DNA from: Brachynemurus nebulosus | Taxonomy: Eukaryota > Arthropoda > Insecta > Neuroptera > Myrmeleontidae | Direction: 5' to 3' | Assembly: GCA_035578155.1 (NCBI GenBank) | Contig: JAPWDM010000003.1 | Location: 65,774,142 to 65,838,141, forward strand | Length of the DNA: 64,000 nucleotides | In this document: piece by piece, positions 34,651 to 45,315 of the stretch | Layout of the letters: the number at the start of each line of letters is the position of its first letter | Numbering within the stretch: position 1 is the stretch's first letter | Made by a program: the position numbers and the translations under genes | The notes under the pieces: generated by a model | Seen by the model: the letters and a program-made list of their open reading frames with translations, nothing else | Databases searched by the model: none | Told to the model about the DNA's origin: nothing

Positions 34651-36557
34651 TTTTCACAATACGTTTCCGAAGCCCATTCCCTTCTTTTCACTTCTGTGGC
34701 CCCAAACTCCTCTCTCTTTCTGAATGCAAAGATAATTCACATTTCATTTTAGGAACAATTTTACAAATATTGATCCTTTCTAACTGTAAAGTCAAGTCCC
34801 GTCCCTGATTTCGAATCCCATTTGGTCGCGTCATTTAATCCCCTTAGCGGTAAAATACATACTATAAAAATCTTCCGGCTAAAATTACAAAATTTCAAAA
34901 AAAAATTTTTCGATTCGACGAATATCAAGTTAATGTTGCCAGCAGACTAACGGACCACGCAGTCCGATAAATCCAAACCAAAAAAATTAAACCTATTAAA
35001 TAATAATATAGGTACGTGTAGATATTCAATTTGATCGGCTCAATATTCGCTCAAATGCTTGTCCACACCACCACAGCAGTGAGTGACACTATATACCCGG
35101 ACAAGACCGGATTCATGTACATTTAATTTCATATATAGTATTGTCAATATACTAATACATCGTTACACCATCAACCGTATTGACAAATTGAAATATGTAC
35201 GACAGACAGACGGACGGACGGACGGACAGACATACAGACAGGATTGATGGATAGAGGAAATCACTTTTTTTTTTAGTTATTACTATTACCGCTGCTCGTG
35301 TGCTTCCATTTTTCTAGTTCACACTGGCATGCTTCATCACATACTTCCAACAATGTTTGCTATATTATCATAGATAATATACAAGATCTAAATTTCCTAT
35401 TTCATAACTACCGTGACCGCTGTCACCAGCAAATGACGTCATAACGCTACCCCTACCAAATGATTATGATACATACAACACCTTAGTACTTAAACATATC
35501 ATTTGTATGTGCACAAACAGATGAATGTGTTCGTGCCATACGAGGTATGTATGACTGCGCACCTTGTATTGTATATATTATGTATATACTGTCATGGCCA
35601 ACCTATGTGACTAATAACCAACAATTAATAATTTATCTATTTTAAGAAAAATATCCCTTTATTTTGAGAATTTTGTTGTTCAGTAGAATTTTTACACTTA
35701 GACCACACAATTTCACGAGTTGATTAAAAAAACAATGACACTAAGAACGATGTGACCCTTATGACGAACAGTAACAGACTAAATCAGAAGCAGTTTAAAT
35801 TGCAGCCAACGACGAAAGAATAGAAATTCATTTTAAATAAGTTGACTACATTTACTATTGAATTCGCCCAAGAAAAGTGGTCAATTTATCTTAAGCGAAC
35901 TTTATCATGCTTTACATCATTTGCATACTTGATTTGTAATATTAAATTATTATTTAACATATAATGTAGGTATATACCCAAATATTTTTTTTTAAAAGAC
36001 GGCTAATATATGTATGTCAAAAACATGTTAAAAAAATCTTATCGGTGAAATGTTATTCCTTGTGCTTTTTTTCCAATAGGGTTTTTACATTTGTAAGTAG
36101 AACTAGTTGCCATAATATTTTCTTTAAAAAAATACAACAAAAAACGCAATTTAAAAAGTGAAAAGTGAAAATTTTTACATTATTTTTTCAAATTTTTTTA
36201 ATACAGACATGGCTGACTATGCTTCAATTTTAATTTTAAAGTCTAGGGTATCTTAGAAAGAGAAATATACATTGGCAATTTACATGCTATTTATAATATT
36301 TGTCTCTTTTCAACGCGTACGTAATATCTTTCGTACGTAATATAAATTACTGGTCCTTTCATTCCTAATGTCAATGATTGCAGCTCATTGCAACTTACGA
36401 ACGACAGATTTTTATATGTAGGTACATTTAATTGAGTGTATCTATGTATGTTATACACACTAGAGCTCTCAACGAGTACATATTTATCATCAATAACTAG
36501 CGTATTGATGCGTGAAATGTTTCAACTCTCTATTTTCAATTTAATTGTCGCGCCGCT
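34651..36557. other. Intronic sequence with GACG/GACA microrepeat
   Basis: A (GACG)n/(GACA)n run lies at about 35204-35234. No element ends or exons were supported in the rest. Confidence 0.45.
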
Positions 36558-36605
36558 CATGGGGCTTTTGTTGCATCTATACACAGATGCAACAAAAGCC
36601 CCATG
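36558..36605. repeat. Perfect 21-bp hairpin with 6-base loop
   Basis: Left arm CATGGGGCTTTTGTTGCATCT pairs without a mismatch with 36585-36605; the loop is atacac. The arms are more GC-rich than the surround. The stem is shorter than a usual animal miRNA precursor and too perfect to be typical, so a remnant of a small palindromic insertion is as likely. Confidence 0.85.
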
Positions 36606-36740
36606 GCTGGTGGTATTTGTACATGTATGGTAAGAGCTATTGGAAAATTACTAAATTTATGGATATATGACGAGCACGAATACAATAATTATTACAGGCG
36701 CGGGAGTAAATTAATTTACGACAAAATTTTATAAATTTAA

Positions 36741-37619
36741 GGGGAGGTTTACTCGAGAGTCCTTAAAAATTATGTATTTTTCTAGAATTTTTAAGTAAAT
36801 ATCAATTTCAAATTTTGTACACATATTTATTAAATATTAAACTATACAAAAAAATTTTTCAAGGAAAAATATAAAAAAGTGCCCATTTTATAGATAGCGC
36901 AGTGTGACGATCCGAAAATCCAATGCCTTGTTGGTGGACATCCTAGCGCCGATAATAAACCACCGCAATCCAAAAACAAAAAAGATTTATAAAATATATG
37001 AAGAGTACCGGCACCTCTACCTATAATATCAATAAATTGCTGAAAGAAAAAAAAATGGCGGATGTTTGAACTTTTGATTCCGACTTTTGTCTTATTTTTC
37101 GCTCCTTAAAGTAAATTTAAAAATAAAAAAAATATTGAAAGTGTATCGAACTTAGGTAGAGGTGCCGAAGAATTGAATTATCTTTAAAATAAAAAATTAA
37201 AAAAAAGGCTCCATCGAATAGTTTTTGAGTTATCGTGTCCGCCAGTTCCAAAAATGTAGTTCCGAGATATTATAAAATATATATAAAGAAACGTATTTTC
37301 AAAATTTTATATTTAATACTCATTATTGCGCGAACTACGTTTTTTGAATTTTTTTTTACAGAAAGCTGGATTCGGTTAATGTGCAAGAATCTTGTTTTTA
37401 AATTATTTTCAGTAAAATCACTTTGGGAACATATTCTACACATAATTTGCTATCAATTTCGGCAAAAAAAAATCGATTTTTTTATCAAATCTCAAGTAAA
37501 CCTTCCCTTAAATTACTTTCAGTAAAATCACTTTGGGAACATATTTTACACATAATTAGCTACCAATTTCTGCAAAAAAAAAATCGATTTTTTTTAACGA
37601 CTCTCAAGTAAACCTCCCC
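36741..37619 (+). mobile_element. TTAA-flanked element, copy 2, 879 bp
   Basis: Flanked by TTAA at 36737-36740 and 37620-37623, with the same inverted ends as 22216-23094 and very few differences across the interior, including the duplicated word aaaatcactttgggaacata. The two copies differ by small indels (for example near 36855-36895) yet have the same length. No transposase. A 96-codon frame in it is shared with copy 1 only in part. Confidence 0.87.
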
Positions 37620-37623
37620 TTAA

Positions 37624-38064
37624 CACTAGGTGTTTACAAAAATTTGACTGCAACTGTACAATGAGATAAATATTATATGTAATGAAACTGATGTAGCTAA
37701 TTACTGTATAATATATGCACTTTGCATGTTTATAAAGCCGGGTAAAACATGTTTAATTGTATTATGGAAATCATAATGTCTATCTCTATTCGATTTGAAC
37801 GTTCTATAGTTCATTTAAGAGTATAACAAAACTAACTACTGATGCATCGTATTGTGTTATAGGTGCTGTCGTTACAATCACTACTACCATTGACCAACTA
37901 ATTTAATTTTAAAATTCGGTTTGATTCATTAATAACAACGTACGGTAACCTCATCTATGTATATCTAATATATCCAATTATTTTACAAACATAATTTATT
38001 AATAGAAATTGAGGTAATTACCGAAAAATTTGTAAAAATGTCTTTGGTGTATATGTATACTTAC
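37624..38064. other. AT-rich intronic sequence, no supported feature
   Basis: Ordinary AT-rich sequence just downstream (gene direction) of the candidate 48-nt exon. Confidence 0.45.
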
Positions 38065-38112
38065 AGAATATAAAGGAGTTTTGACATCTTGTAACAATTT
38101 TGAGAGTCTCAC
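38065..38112 (-). CDS. Candidate 48-nt upstream exon or recursive-splice exon of the MBD gene
   Basis: On the minus strand a pyrimidine tract (ttttctttttctttacag) is followed by 48 nt and then gtaagtat, a near-perfect donor. The segment has an ATG at its 26th base with a purine at -3. It gives MSKLLYI plus two bases, which joins in phase with the leftover base of the 61-184 exon to read MSKLLYIL-PSNTPL. MBD5/6 proteins have LYISPSG at this place, so the join looks sensible, though the usual serine would be leucine. The frame has a stop (TGA) directly upstream of the ATG, at the exon start, which suits a first coding exon with 5' UTR. Alternatively, AG followed at once by GTGAGA is the arrangement of a ratchet point, and the 48 nt would then be skipped in the mature RNA. 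No transcript evidence is available; chance is possible. Confidence 0.45.
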
Positions 38113-39034
38113 CTGTAAAGAAAAAGAAAATTCTATTAGTATTACGCTCAGAGAGCCGCCACAAATAATTTTTCAAAAATGATTAAATAAATCTATGATG
38201 CGCCACTGAATTAAAACCATTGTGAAAATTCAATGTGATGTGTCACTTCACTACCATTTCTTTCCATTCATTGCACTTTCCATAATAGAATAATATTTTA
38301 TCAAACTAGATATAAGTTTTAGTTCGATTGTATTAGTGTACATTATTCTATTCCCGATTTTACAGCATGTTCCGGAAAAACCGTCCCAAAAAATTATCAA
38401 AAAATCATTATAAGAAAAAATATGCTCTTGTGAGAGTTATTATTTTTATGACGGTTAAACTTGTACCTTAATCGAAAAAACGTTCAGATAAAACTTGTAG
38501 CTACGGCTGGCTGAGGGAAATTTATTGTTATAACTAGGAGCTTTTTATAGCTCCTTTAGTTTTCAAACTATAATGGAAACTAATATTTTTTTTAATAGAA
38601 ATATGTTTTCAAGTTTTCAAAAAATGAGTTTGTGAGAAATTTTCATTATTTTATCGCATATTCTTGAGTAATTATATTTTAAAAATTAATTTTTTCATTT
38701 CAAAATATTTACTGAAGCAAAATAGTAAAAAATCTAAATAATTTTCAACACATTAATAAATATGCGTCAAATTATTACATTATCAATTAATTCGAATGCT
38801 AATCTTTTAAATCGATTCATTTTGCATGTTAAGCGCGTAACATCTATATCTTTTAAAAAATAAATTTGTTGGACTATCTATTAATTGTTGGTTTGATTCT
38901 TGGATAAGAAAAAAAAAACAACCAAACAACCTCCATTGAATGTAGCCTATACAGAACCAGAAAATTGAAAAAATCAACTTAGAAAATTGCATTGTTGCAT
39001 TAGTTCAAAAACTTTCCTGTAAATAAATACATTC
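38113..39034. other. Sequence upstream of the candidate exon
   Basis: The first 20 bases read on the minus strand form the pyrimidine-rich acceptor of the 48-nt exon. I see no further exon or promoter signature. Confidence 0.45.
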
Positions 39035-39741
39035 TAGAGATGTCAATTCTCTAAAAAAAAGATCGATTTTTGGATCGATTTAAATCAAAATCAAAAAAAT
39101 CGATTAAAAAAAAATCGATTCTATGAGATCGATCTAAAAAATCGAAATTTTGAAAAGTTTAATAAAATTAGCTAATAATTTTTGTTTAAGGGACTTACTT
39201 GATAGTACATAGGTAATATCGGTAATATCGTGTAAAAACGTCTTACATTATATTTGTACAGGCGATGAAATGAGTTAACTTTTCAATTATAATTATAAAA
39301 AATAAGGCAATTGAATATGTAGGACGAATACCACGAATTGAACCAAGTTTATTCAAAAATTTCAAACAAATTGACAAAAAAAATGTTTTCTAAATAAGTC
39401 GCTTTTGTGGGAAAGGGATCGTCGTGTGCACAGATAGGTGATCTCTTCCTTCCTTTTGTATTAATAGTCTGACTTATACAGAGTCATAGGAGGGGTTCGT
39501 TGATATAACGAGTAAAAAGTGAGAATCAACAATAGAGTTTTTGGTGTTTCATTTTAACACATGTTTCTTTGTAGAATTATTATTAAAATAAAGTTATTTT
39601 TAGAAAAAATCGGTTATCAATCTCTTACTTTTAATAATCGATTCATGAATCGATTCAAATGAAAAAAATCGAAAAAAGAATCGATTTTTTAAGCTTCAAT
39701 TAATCGATTTTCGATTAATCGATTTAAAATCGACATCTCTA
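39035..39741. mobile_element. Non-autonomous hAT-type element with ATCGATT arrays, 707 bp
   Basis: The ends are TAGAGATGTC and its reverse complement. The flanking 8-mers atacattc and atccatac agree at six of eight places, an aged hAT duplication. Both subterminal regions are dense in the word AATCGATT, in the style of the other hAT elements here. No transposase relic recognised inside. Confidence 0.72.
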
Positions 39742-40390
39742 ATCCATACTACTATTACGGTTAAATTTTGTGACCAAATTATTTCTGGAACACCTCGTAA
39801 ACGTATATACATAACTAACTAGTCATTTTAAGTAGATGCTAGACGTCTGAATACAGTCATATTAACCCTCGCGGAGGAGAAAAAGCTCCATCCACTGCCA
39901 CATCACAGACACCACAAAAATAATACCCACCTGCTAAAAGTTTTGTTCTATCTGTTTGTTTGCGATGCTATCTCTGGCTGCTGTCATCGTCTATCTACCG
40001 ACTGTCTAACTTTTACGTCTAACGTCTACAATTATTATTATACAATGTTTGCTTGTCTATGGCATCGGAGGAGCAGCAGCAAGTATGTAGTGTTATAATA
40101 TCATCACACAAGATGTTAAAAGTTTACTGCTACTATGCACAAGAATGGGAAAATATCCATCGTAATCTGTATTAATTGATATTCCCCTCACACGTCTGCC
40201 CGCGTAGGTACCCACTCATCAGCGACACCAACAATATCAATATTTGTCATTTGCATCTTTCACAAGTTTTAAGTGATACGATTTTAATATAATGCACGGA
40301 GTTATATATAGACTTGTGTTTTAATTAGAGCTGTCAATATATTGATTTTTATTTTAATGCTAAGAGTAACGCCCTTATTAATCTTCGTGA
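39742..40390. other. Non-repetitive upstream sequence, no supported gene
   Basis: GC content is somewhat higher than average around 39880-40220, but I could not support an exon or promoter. Confidence 0.4.
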
Positions 40391-41561
40391 AGGGGAGATT
40401 CGCCAAAAAAAAAGAAAAACATCAATCGACCTTTTTTTAAAAACTTTTATTTACATAACTTGCTATGTTAGTTTGTTTTTTTAGATCAAATCTTGCAATC
40501 AAAATTTAGACAGGTTCTAATTGAGCTGGAGGTTTCAAATTTTGCGTATGTGTATAAGTTGGATGACAATGGAATACTGTGGAATAAGTTTTGTCCTAAA
40601 TTCCCTCAAAACTAGAATTGCTGATTTTTTTAGTCCCATGATTTTACATTACAATTTTTACTTTCCATAGTTATGTTTGACTTTCTAAATTAACTGTGAT
40701 TAGACTAAAAAGTATAAAATAAATTTAAGTAAAAAAAATAGTTTTTCTAAGCAAGCTTTTATTTAAAAATGAACTTTTTGTATTTATAAATTATTTAATG
40801 TTTTAAGATTACTCAAGATTTTATAAATTATGTTGCACATTGCTTCAAACTTCACTCAAAAGTTATTTTATATATTTTAGTTCATTTTTAAATAAAAGCT
40901 TGCTTTAAAAAAATTATTTTTTGACTTAATCTTTTTTATTATTTTTTTTGTACAAATAAATATTTTATTAAAAAATTAAATATACCTACAACATTATTTC
41001 TACATGTCTTTAGCTTACAAAAATTCAAAAATGAGTTGAGTATAAATGGCGTTGAAATCGACACTCCGAGATTTTTCCACCTTGAGGGTTCCCTCACGGT
41101 TCTGAAATCCCCAGGGAACTAAAATCAAAACATCCAGAAATTTCTGAAAAATCTCATACATAGAGATGCCGTTATGGCAGTAAGTAGGATCTAAGAAAAA
41201 AAATAAAAAATAAAAACCCATTAAAAATCACTCTTTTTTTCGACTATAAACAGCCGCCATTTTGAAAATATATTACGGAATCAAAAGATTCTAGGGCCGT
41301 TATGTCGATATCTCAAATACTTTTTGAGATACATGAGGAACCATGCCGAAAAACGTACTTTGGAGAAAAAAGCATTTAAAGTTTGTTTCTTTTTTTTTTT
41401 TTTAAATTGAATTATAGTAAAGTATGTGCACTAAAATGCCCATAACTTATGATTTTTCATTTTTTTTTTAAAGAAAATTTTAGGAGAATATTTCTAACAC
41501 TTTAAGGAACATAATTAGGACGAAAAAAAATCGATTTCTTTTTTTTTTGGCGAATCTCCCT
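40391..41561 (+). mobile_element. Inverted-repeat element (GGGAGATTCGCC ends), probably TTAA-type
   Basis: The left end aggggagattcgccaaaaaa pairs with the right end ttggcgaatctccc; TTAA follows the right end (41562-41565), whereas the left flank is gtga. The ends resemble those of the 22216/36741 family in starting AGGGGAG. The interior contains the repeat shared in reverse with 28371-28765 and a foldback at about 40735-40930. No transposase frame. Confidence 0.6.
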
Positions 41562-41565
41562 TTAA

Positions 41566-43096
41566 GTTTAGGAAAATTGTAAAAATTTTTGTTGTTGTAA
41601 ATTATTTAAAATTTTATTAGTGAGCAATTGATAATTTATTGCTGATTCATGCTTTAAAAATTAACAAAATTTTTACAACACTTTTTTTTTTTACTTGTAA
41701 TTCTCTTTAAAAGATTTTTGATTTTATCATAAAAACAATTTCGTATCTAATTCGTTACACCTACTTGATATTGTTTTATAAATCCATTTATGTACCTCCT
41801 ACGTAATAATTAAATTATACTATAATTATCATAAATTATTATTAAATTTGTATATATGTACATAATACATGTTATGTATGCTGATAAATTTAATGTATTT
41901 ATGTATATGGATATTAATAAGCTAACAGATAAATTATATTTGAAATTAGGTTCAATTATCATATTATTTATTAATAAAATATACGAGTATGTACCCATAT
42001 AACCAGGTTGCTTGCTATTAATTAATTAATCATTAATTAATTTTATTAATATATTACGTTTTTTTTTTTTGGGGGCCAAAAGGTAAAGAAGCGGTTTATT
42101 TGAGTTATTCCATCACTGTCACCAAATTCAGTCTAGTAAAACTGAAAGAAGTTTTCTAATTTCAGCCTTAGAGTTTTTAATATGCGTTTATTACAATTTT
42201 ATTGTTATAAGTAAAAAAAAAAATAAAAATGGTCTGACGTCATCAGAAAAAATGCAATAAATGAAGAAAAATTTGATATGGTTAGTTTTCTGTCTCTTCT
42301 TTTTTGTTATTTTTATATTAGAGCAACAACTACTAATTTTGCTTCATTTGTTAATGACATTGTTTCTAGTTTTGTAAGCGATTTCAAGAAAAAGAGGAGG
42401 TTCTCAATTCGGATTTGTTTGAGCATAATTCCGAGAAATATACACTTTACTTGAAAGAGTGTCATTCCTTGGTAAGTCCATAGAAATTTGGTTAGAATCC
42501 GATCATAGACGATGATAGACCAGTGGTTAACTAATGACGTCAAGACAAGGTGTCACTTAAAAACCGAAAAAAAAAACTTCAAAATAAAAGTATGAATAAA
42601 TCAAATAAATAAGTATAAAATTTTTTTCGAATTTCTTCCACGACAATACGTATACAATTTTTGTTAGTTTTTGACGTTGGGGTCAAGCCAACTGAACTAC
42701 ACTTAAAATATTGTATCGTGTAGTTGGTGCTTTCTATCCGAATGAAATTTAATCACAATCTAAACAAAGCAAAATTCAAATTAGTATCGAAAAATTGAAA
42801 TTACCTGCCTAGCTATTGTAGTTAAGCTTATGAAAAGCTGAAGGTAAATAATTAAATAGTCGTGTCTGGTGTAACACAGCCCTCCCTCCCTACCCCTTCT
42901 CTCCCCGAATATTTACATATTATATGTGTTATGTTATCATCACCGATAATATATGTATCTTATACACAAACGTTATTGTACAAATACCTGGTGGTTACAT
43001 ACAACATGGTGACGCGACGTAGAGGACGTGGTGACAGTCCAATATTTAGGCCTGGCACACCACACTAACTAAATGAATACACACAAGCATAATATA
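41566..43096. other. AT-rich upstream sequence with a TGACGTCA repeat copy
   Basis: A member of the TGACGTCA family lies at about 42170-42545 (tctgacgtcatcagaaa and taatgacgtcaag). No gene. A short C/T-rich patch at 42880-42905 is simple sequence. Confidence 0.45.
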
Positions 43097-43942
43097 GGGT
43101 AAGTGCGGGAGAGATACCGCAGTAGCCATAGTTCGTCCGTTGATAGATGGCGCTATTAATGGATTATTTAAGCTGTATATGGTAACATTTATGATTAGTC
43201 CATCATTTTAGTAATTATCCAACTTTTTATTATTGAAAAGTAAGTTTTTTAACATAATATTTTATCAAGCATTTAATTCATTAGAATTTAAGAATGTATA
43301 TTTCATTGTTTTAATGAAAATAAGTTTTGTTATTAATTTAGGTATATTTGAAAAGTACTGTATAAAATTTTAGGTTGGAATTCCGCACTATGCTTGCTAT
43401 AGCAACATACGGCATCTATCCCAACAAAAAGGAGAGATGCCGCATCATATTACATGTTAAAAACATAGACTTATATAGCTTAATTATGCAATTTTTCTTT
43501 GGACTGTAAATTATGCCACATAAATATAAAAGATCCATTAATGGATCAGAAAGAGCCATCATATTAGTGAAGATAACGAAAATAATGATGATTGCCTGTG
43601 TATTGAATGTTTTGAAAGGTACTCAGAAACAAAAAAAAGTAAGATGTATAAAGTGCCAAAAATGGTTAGATATGGCATGCATCATGTATGGAGATGTGTG
43701 TAAAATGCAAAATTTTTAATATGAACTATGCGGCATCTCTCCCATAGGTGTGGGAGAGACGCCGCTTTGCAGGCTCTACAAAAATGTTAATTATGAATCC
43801 TTTATGACTCAAAATTTAAAATTATTTATAAATAATTTTAAAGAACAATGTTTACATTTATTGTGTACCAAATTTCAAATCAATTAAATGCATACTTTAT
43901 CAAGTGTTTTCAAAATGTGCGGCATCTCTCCCGCATTCACCC
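43097..43942 (+). mobile_element. pogo/Tigger-type deletion derivative, 846 bp
   Basis: Flanked by TA (43095-43096 and 43943-43944). The ends are GGGTAAGTGCGGGAGAGATA and, reverse complemented, GGGTGAATGCGGGAGAGATG. The word GGGAGAGATGCCGC or a close variant occurs six times in the element (43107, 43410 reversed, 43431, 43731 reversed, 43752, 43919 reversed); two of these form a hairpin at 43730-43766. A short frame inside appears to join the first and last parts of a transposase (separate entry). Confidence 0.78.
43513..43719 (+). pseudogene. Remnant of a pogo-like transposase, N- and C-terminal ends joined
   Basis: The 68-codon frame starts MPHKYKRSI, like the start of insect pogo-like transposases, and ends VRCIKCQKWLDMACIMYGD and a terminal CK, like the cysteine-rich C-terminal finger of such proteins. 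In an adjacent frame the sequence just before reads DDCLCIECFERYSETKK, supplying the earlier cysteines, so there is also a frameshift. The DNA-binding and DDE catalytic regions are missing. I infer an internal deletion of most of the gene. The assignment rests on pattern recognition of the two ends. Confidence 0.55.
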
Positions 43943-44225
43943 TACCTATACAATCGTTGTTCTCATTAATTATTTATTAATAAATGCTTGCCTACTAAAT
44001 ACATATTTCTATTCTGGTGGTGGCCGTCATGGTAGCCCTATTTATATGGAGGTACATATGTATTTGGGTGTCTAGTGTGTGACAGGTGTAATTTAATTTA
44101 TACCGTTTAATAATTAATTAGAATTTAAAACAAATTATTTTCACAAAAATTTCAGTTTCAAATTACATAATATATTGTAATAAAATTGTATAGTGTTGAG
44201 TGGTTGCAAAATATTTTAACCTTAA

Positions 44226-45315
44226 GGTATCATCACAGTGTGATTCTGTCGAAAAATAGTCGATTTTCACAATTTTTTTTCGGATGGATAGGATGGGGCA
44301 ATGGGGTTGAGTTTTTTTTACGATTAATACCACTATTTGACAATACAAAAATATCTTTTTTATTCATTTTTATTTATCTTTTATAATTATTATAATTTTT
44401 TGAAAAAAGTGAAGGGCGAAATTTGGTGCCCACGATTGTGGCCGCAGTTTTTATCCGAAAAAAAATCAAATAGATTATCAATCTGTAATTCTGTAGGTAA
44501 GCCACTATGTTCCTATGGGAGCTTTTTCTTTTCCTTTGAAATTTGAAAAAATAGCAGCGGTTTGAATAAAAAGTACAAAATTTTTTACAGTTTTCCGTGT
44601 GAAAAAATAAGAAGATTTCCTTACCTACAGATTGATAATCTATTTGATTTTCTATTTCCAACTGAAAACTGCGGCCATACAAGTACACAGTCAAGATTCA
44701 AAATAAAGTATTTTTTTTACTCATGCGGGAGAAGTACTAACTTGGCGTACACATTTCTGTACGCAAAATAGCTGTTTGCTCACTGTACTCTTCTCGTATA
44801 CTTTTTTGCATGTGGAAAGTAACTTTCCACACGCAAATTGACAATAAAACACACAAAATTTAATCAAAACACGCAAAGACGCCTCTTGATTTTTCATTTA
44901 ATAAATATTTTATAATTATTTCTATAGAAACCACCAACAAAGTAATTTAAACAATAATTAATTCAGAAAAAAAAGACGAACACTTAAAAATATTATTTTA
45001 AAAAGTAATAAAAATGTCAAAAATAGTAATAATAATAAAAAAAAGTATGTGAAATTCGTAATAAAAAATAGTATGTGCAACTCATGCGGGGTTGTCGATT
45101 GCCCACTCAAGCGAATGAGCGCAGTCACTACGTTCGTGCGCTCAACTTTGCTTTCGTGGGCAATCGACAATTTCCCGCACTTATTGCACAATATACTATT
45201 GTGTTGTTAGTGGTATTAATCGTAAAAAAAAATATCCCCATTGCCCCCCCCAATTCATCCCAAAAAAAATTGCGAAAATTGACTATTTTTCGGCCGATCA
45301 CACTGTGATGGTACC
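44226..45315 (-). mobile_element. Foldback long-TIR element, copy 5, split by another element
   Basis: The left terminus ggtatcatcacagtgtgatt and right terminus cactgtgatggtacc are both present. The core direction matches copy 4. The right inner arm is interrupted from about 44680 to 45205 by the element described at 44717-45201, after which the arm resumes at gtggtattaatcg. The insertion postdates this copy. Confidence 0.8.
44717..45201. mobile_element. Hairpin-ended repeat element, copy A (nested)
   Basis: It matches 63488-63952 from ttactcatgcgggagaagta to acaatatactattg. Near its right end is a strong stem: TTGTCGATTGCCCAC (45092-45106) and GTGGGCAATCGACAA (45156-45170), perfect over 15 bp, with GAGCGCA and TGCGCTC pairing inside, and TGCGGG and CCCGCA pairing outside. 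There is no transposase. The class is unknown. Confidence 0.75.

Larger units (their letters stand above)
185..38064 (-). other. Inferred giant intron of the MBD gene
   Basis: If the 38065-38112 exon is real, this 37,880-base stretch is one intron. If it is not, the intron is longer and runs past the window. It begins (minus strand) with gtaagtat and ends with ctgtttcag. It is filled with DNA transposons and one LINE fragment, listed separately. I found no other convincing exon inside it on either strand. Confidence 0.5.
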
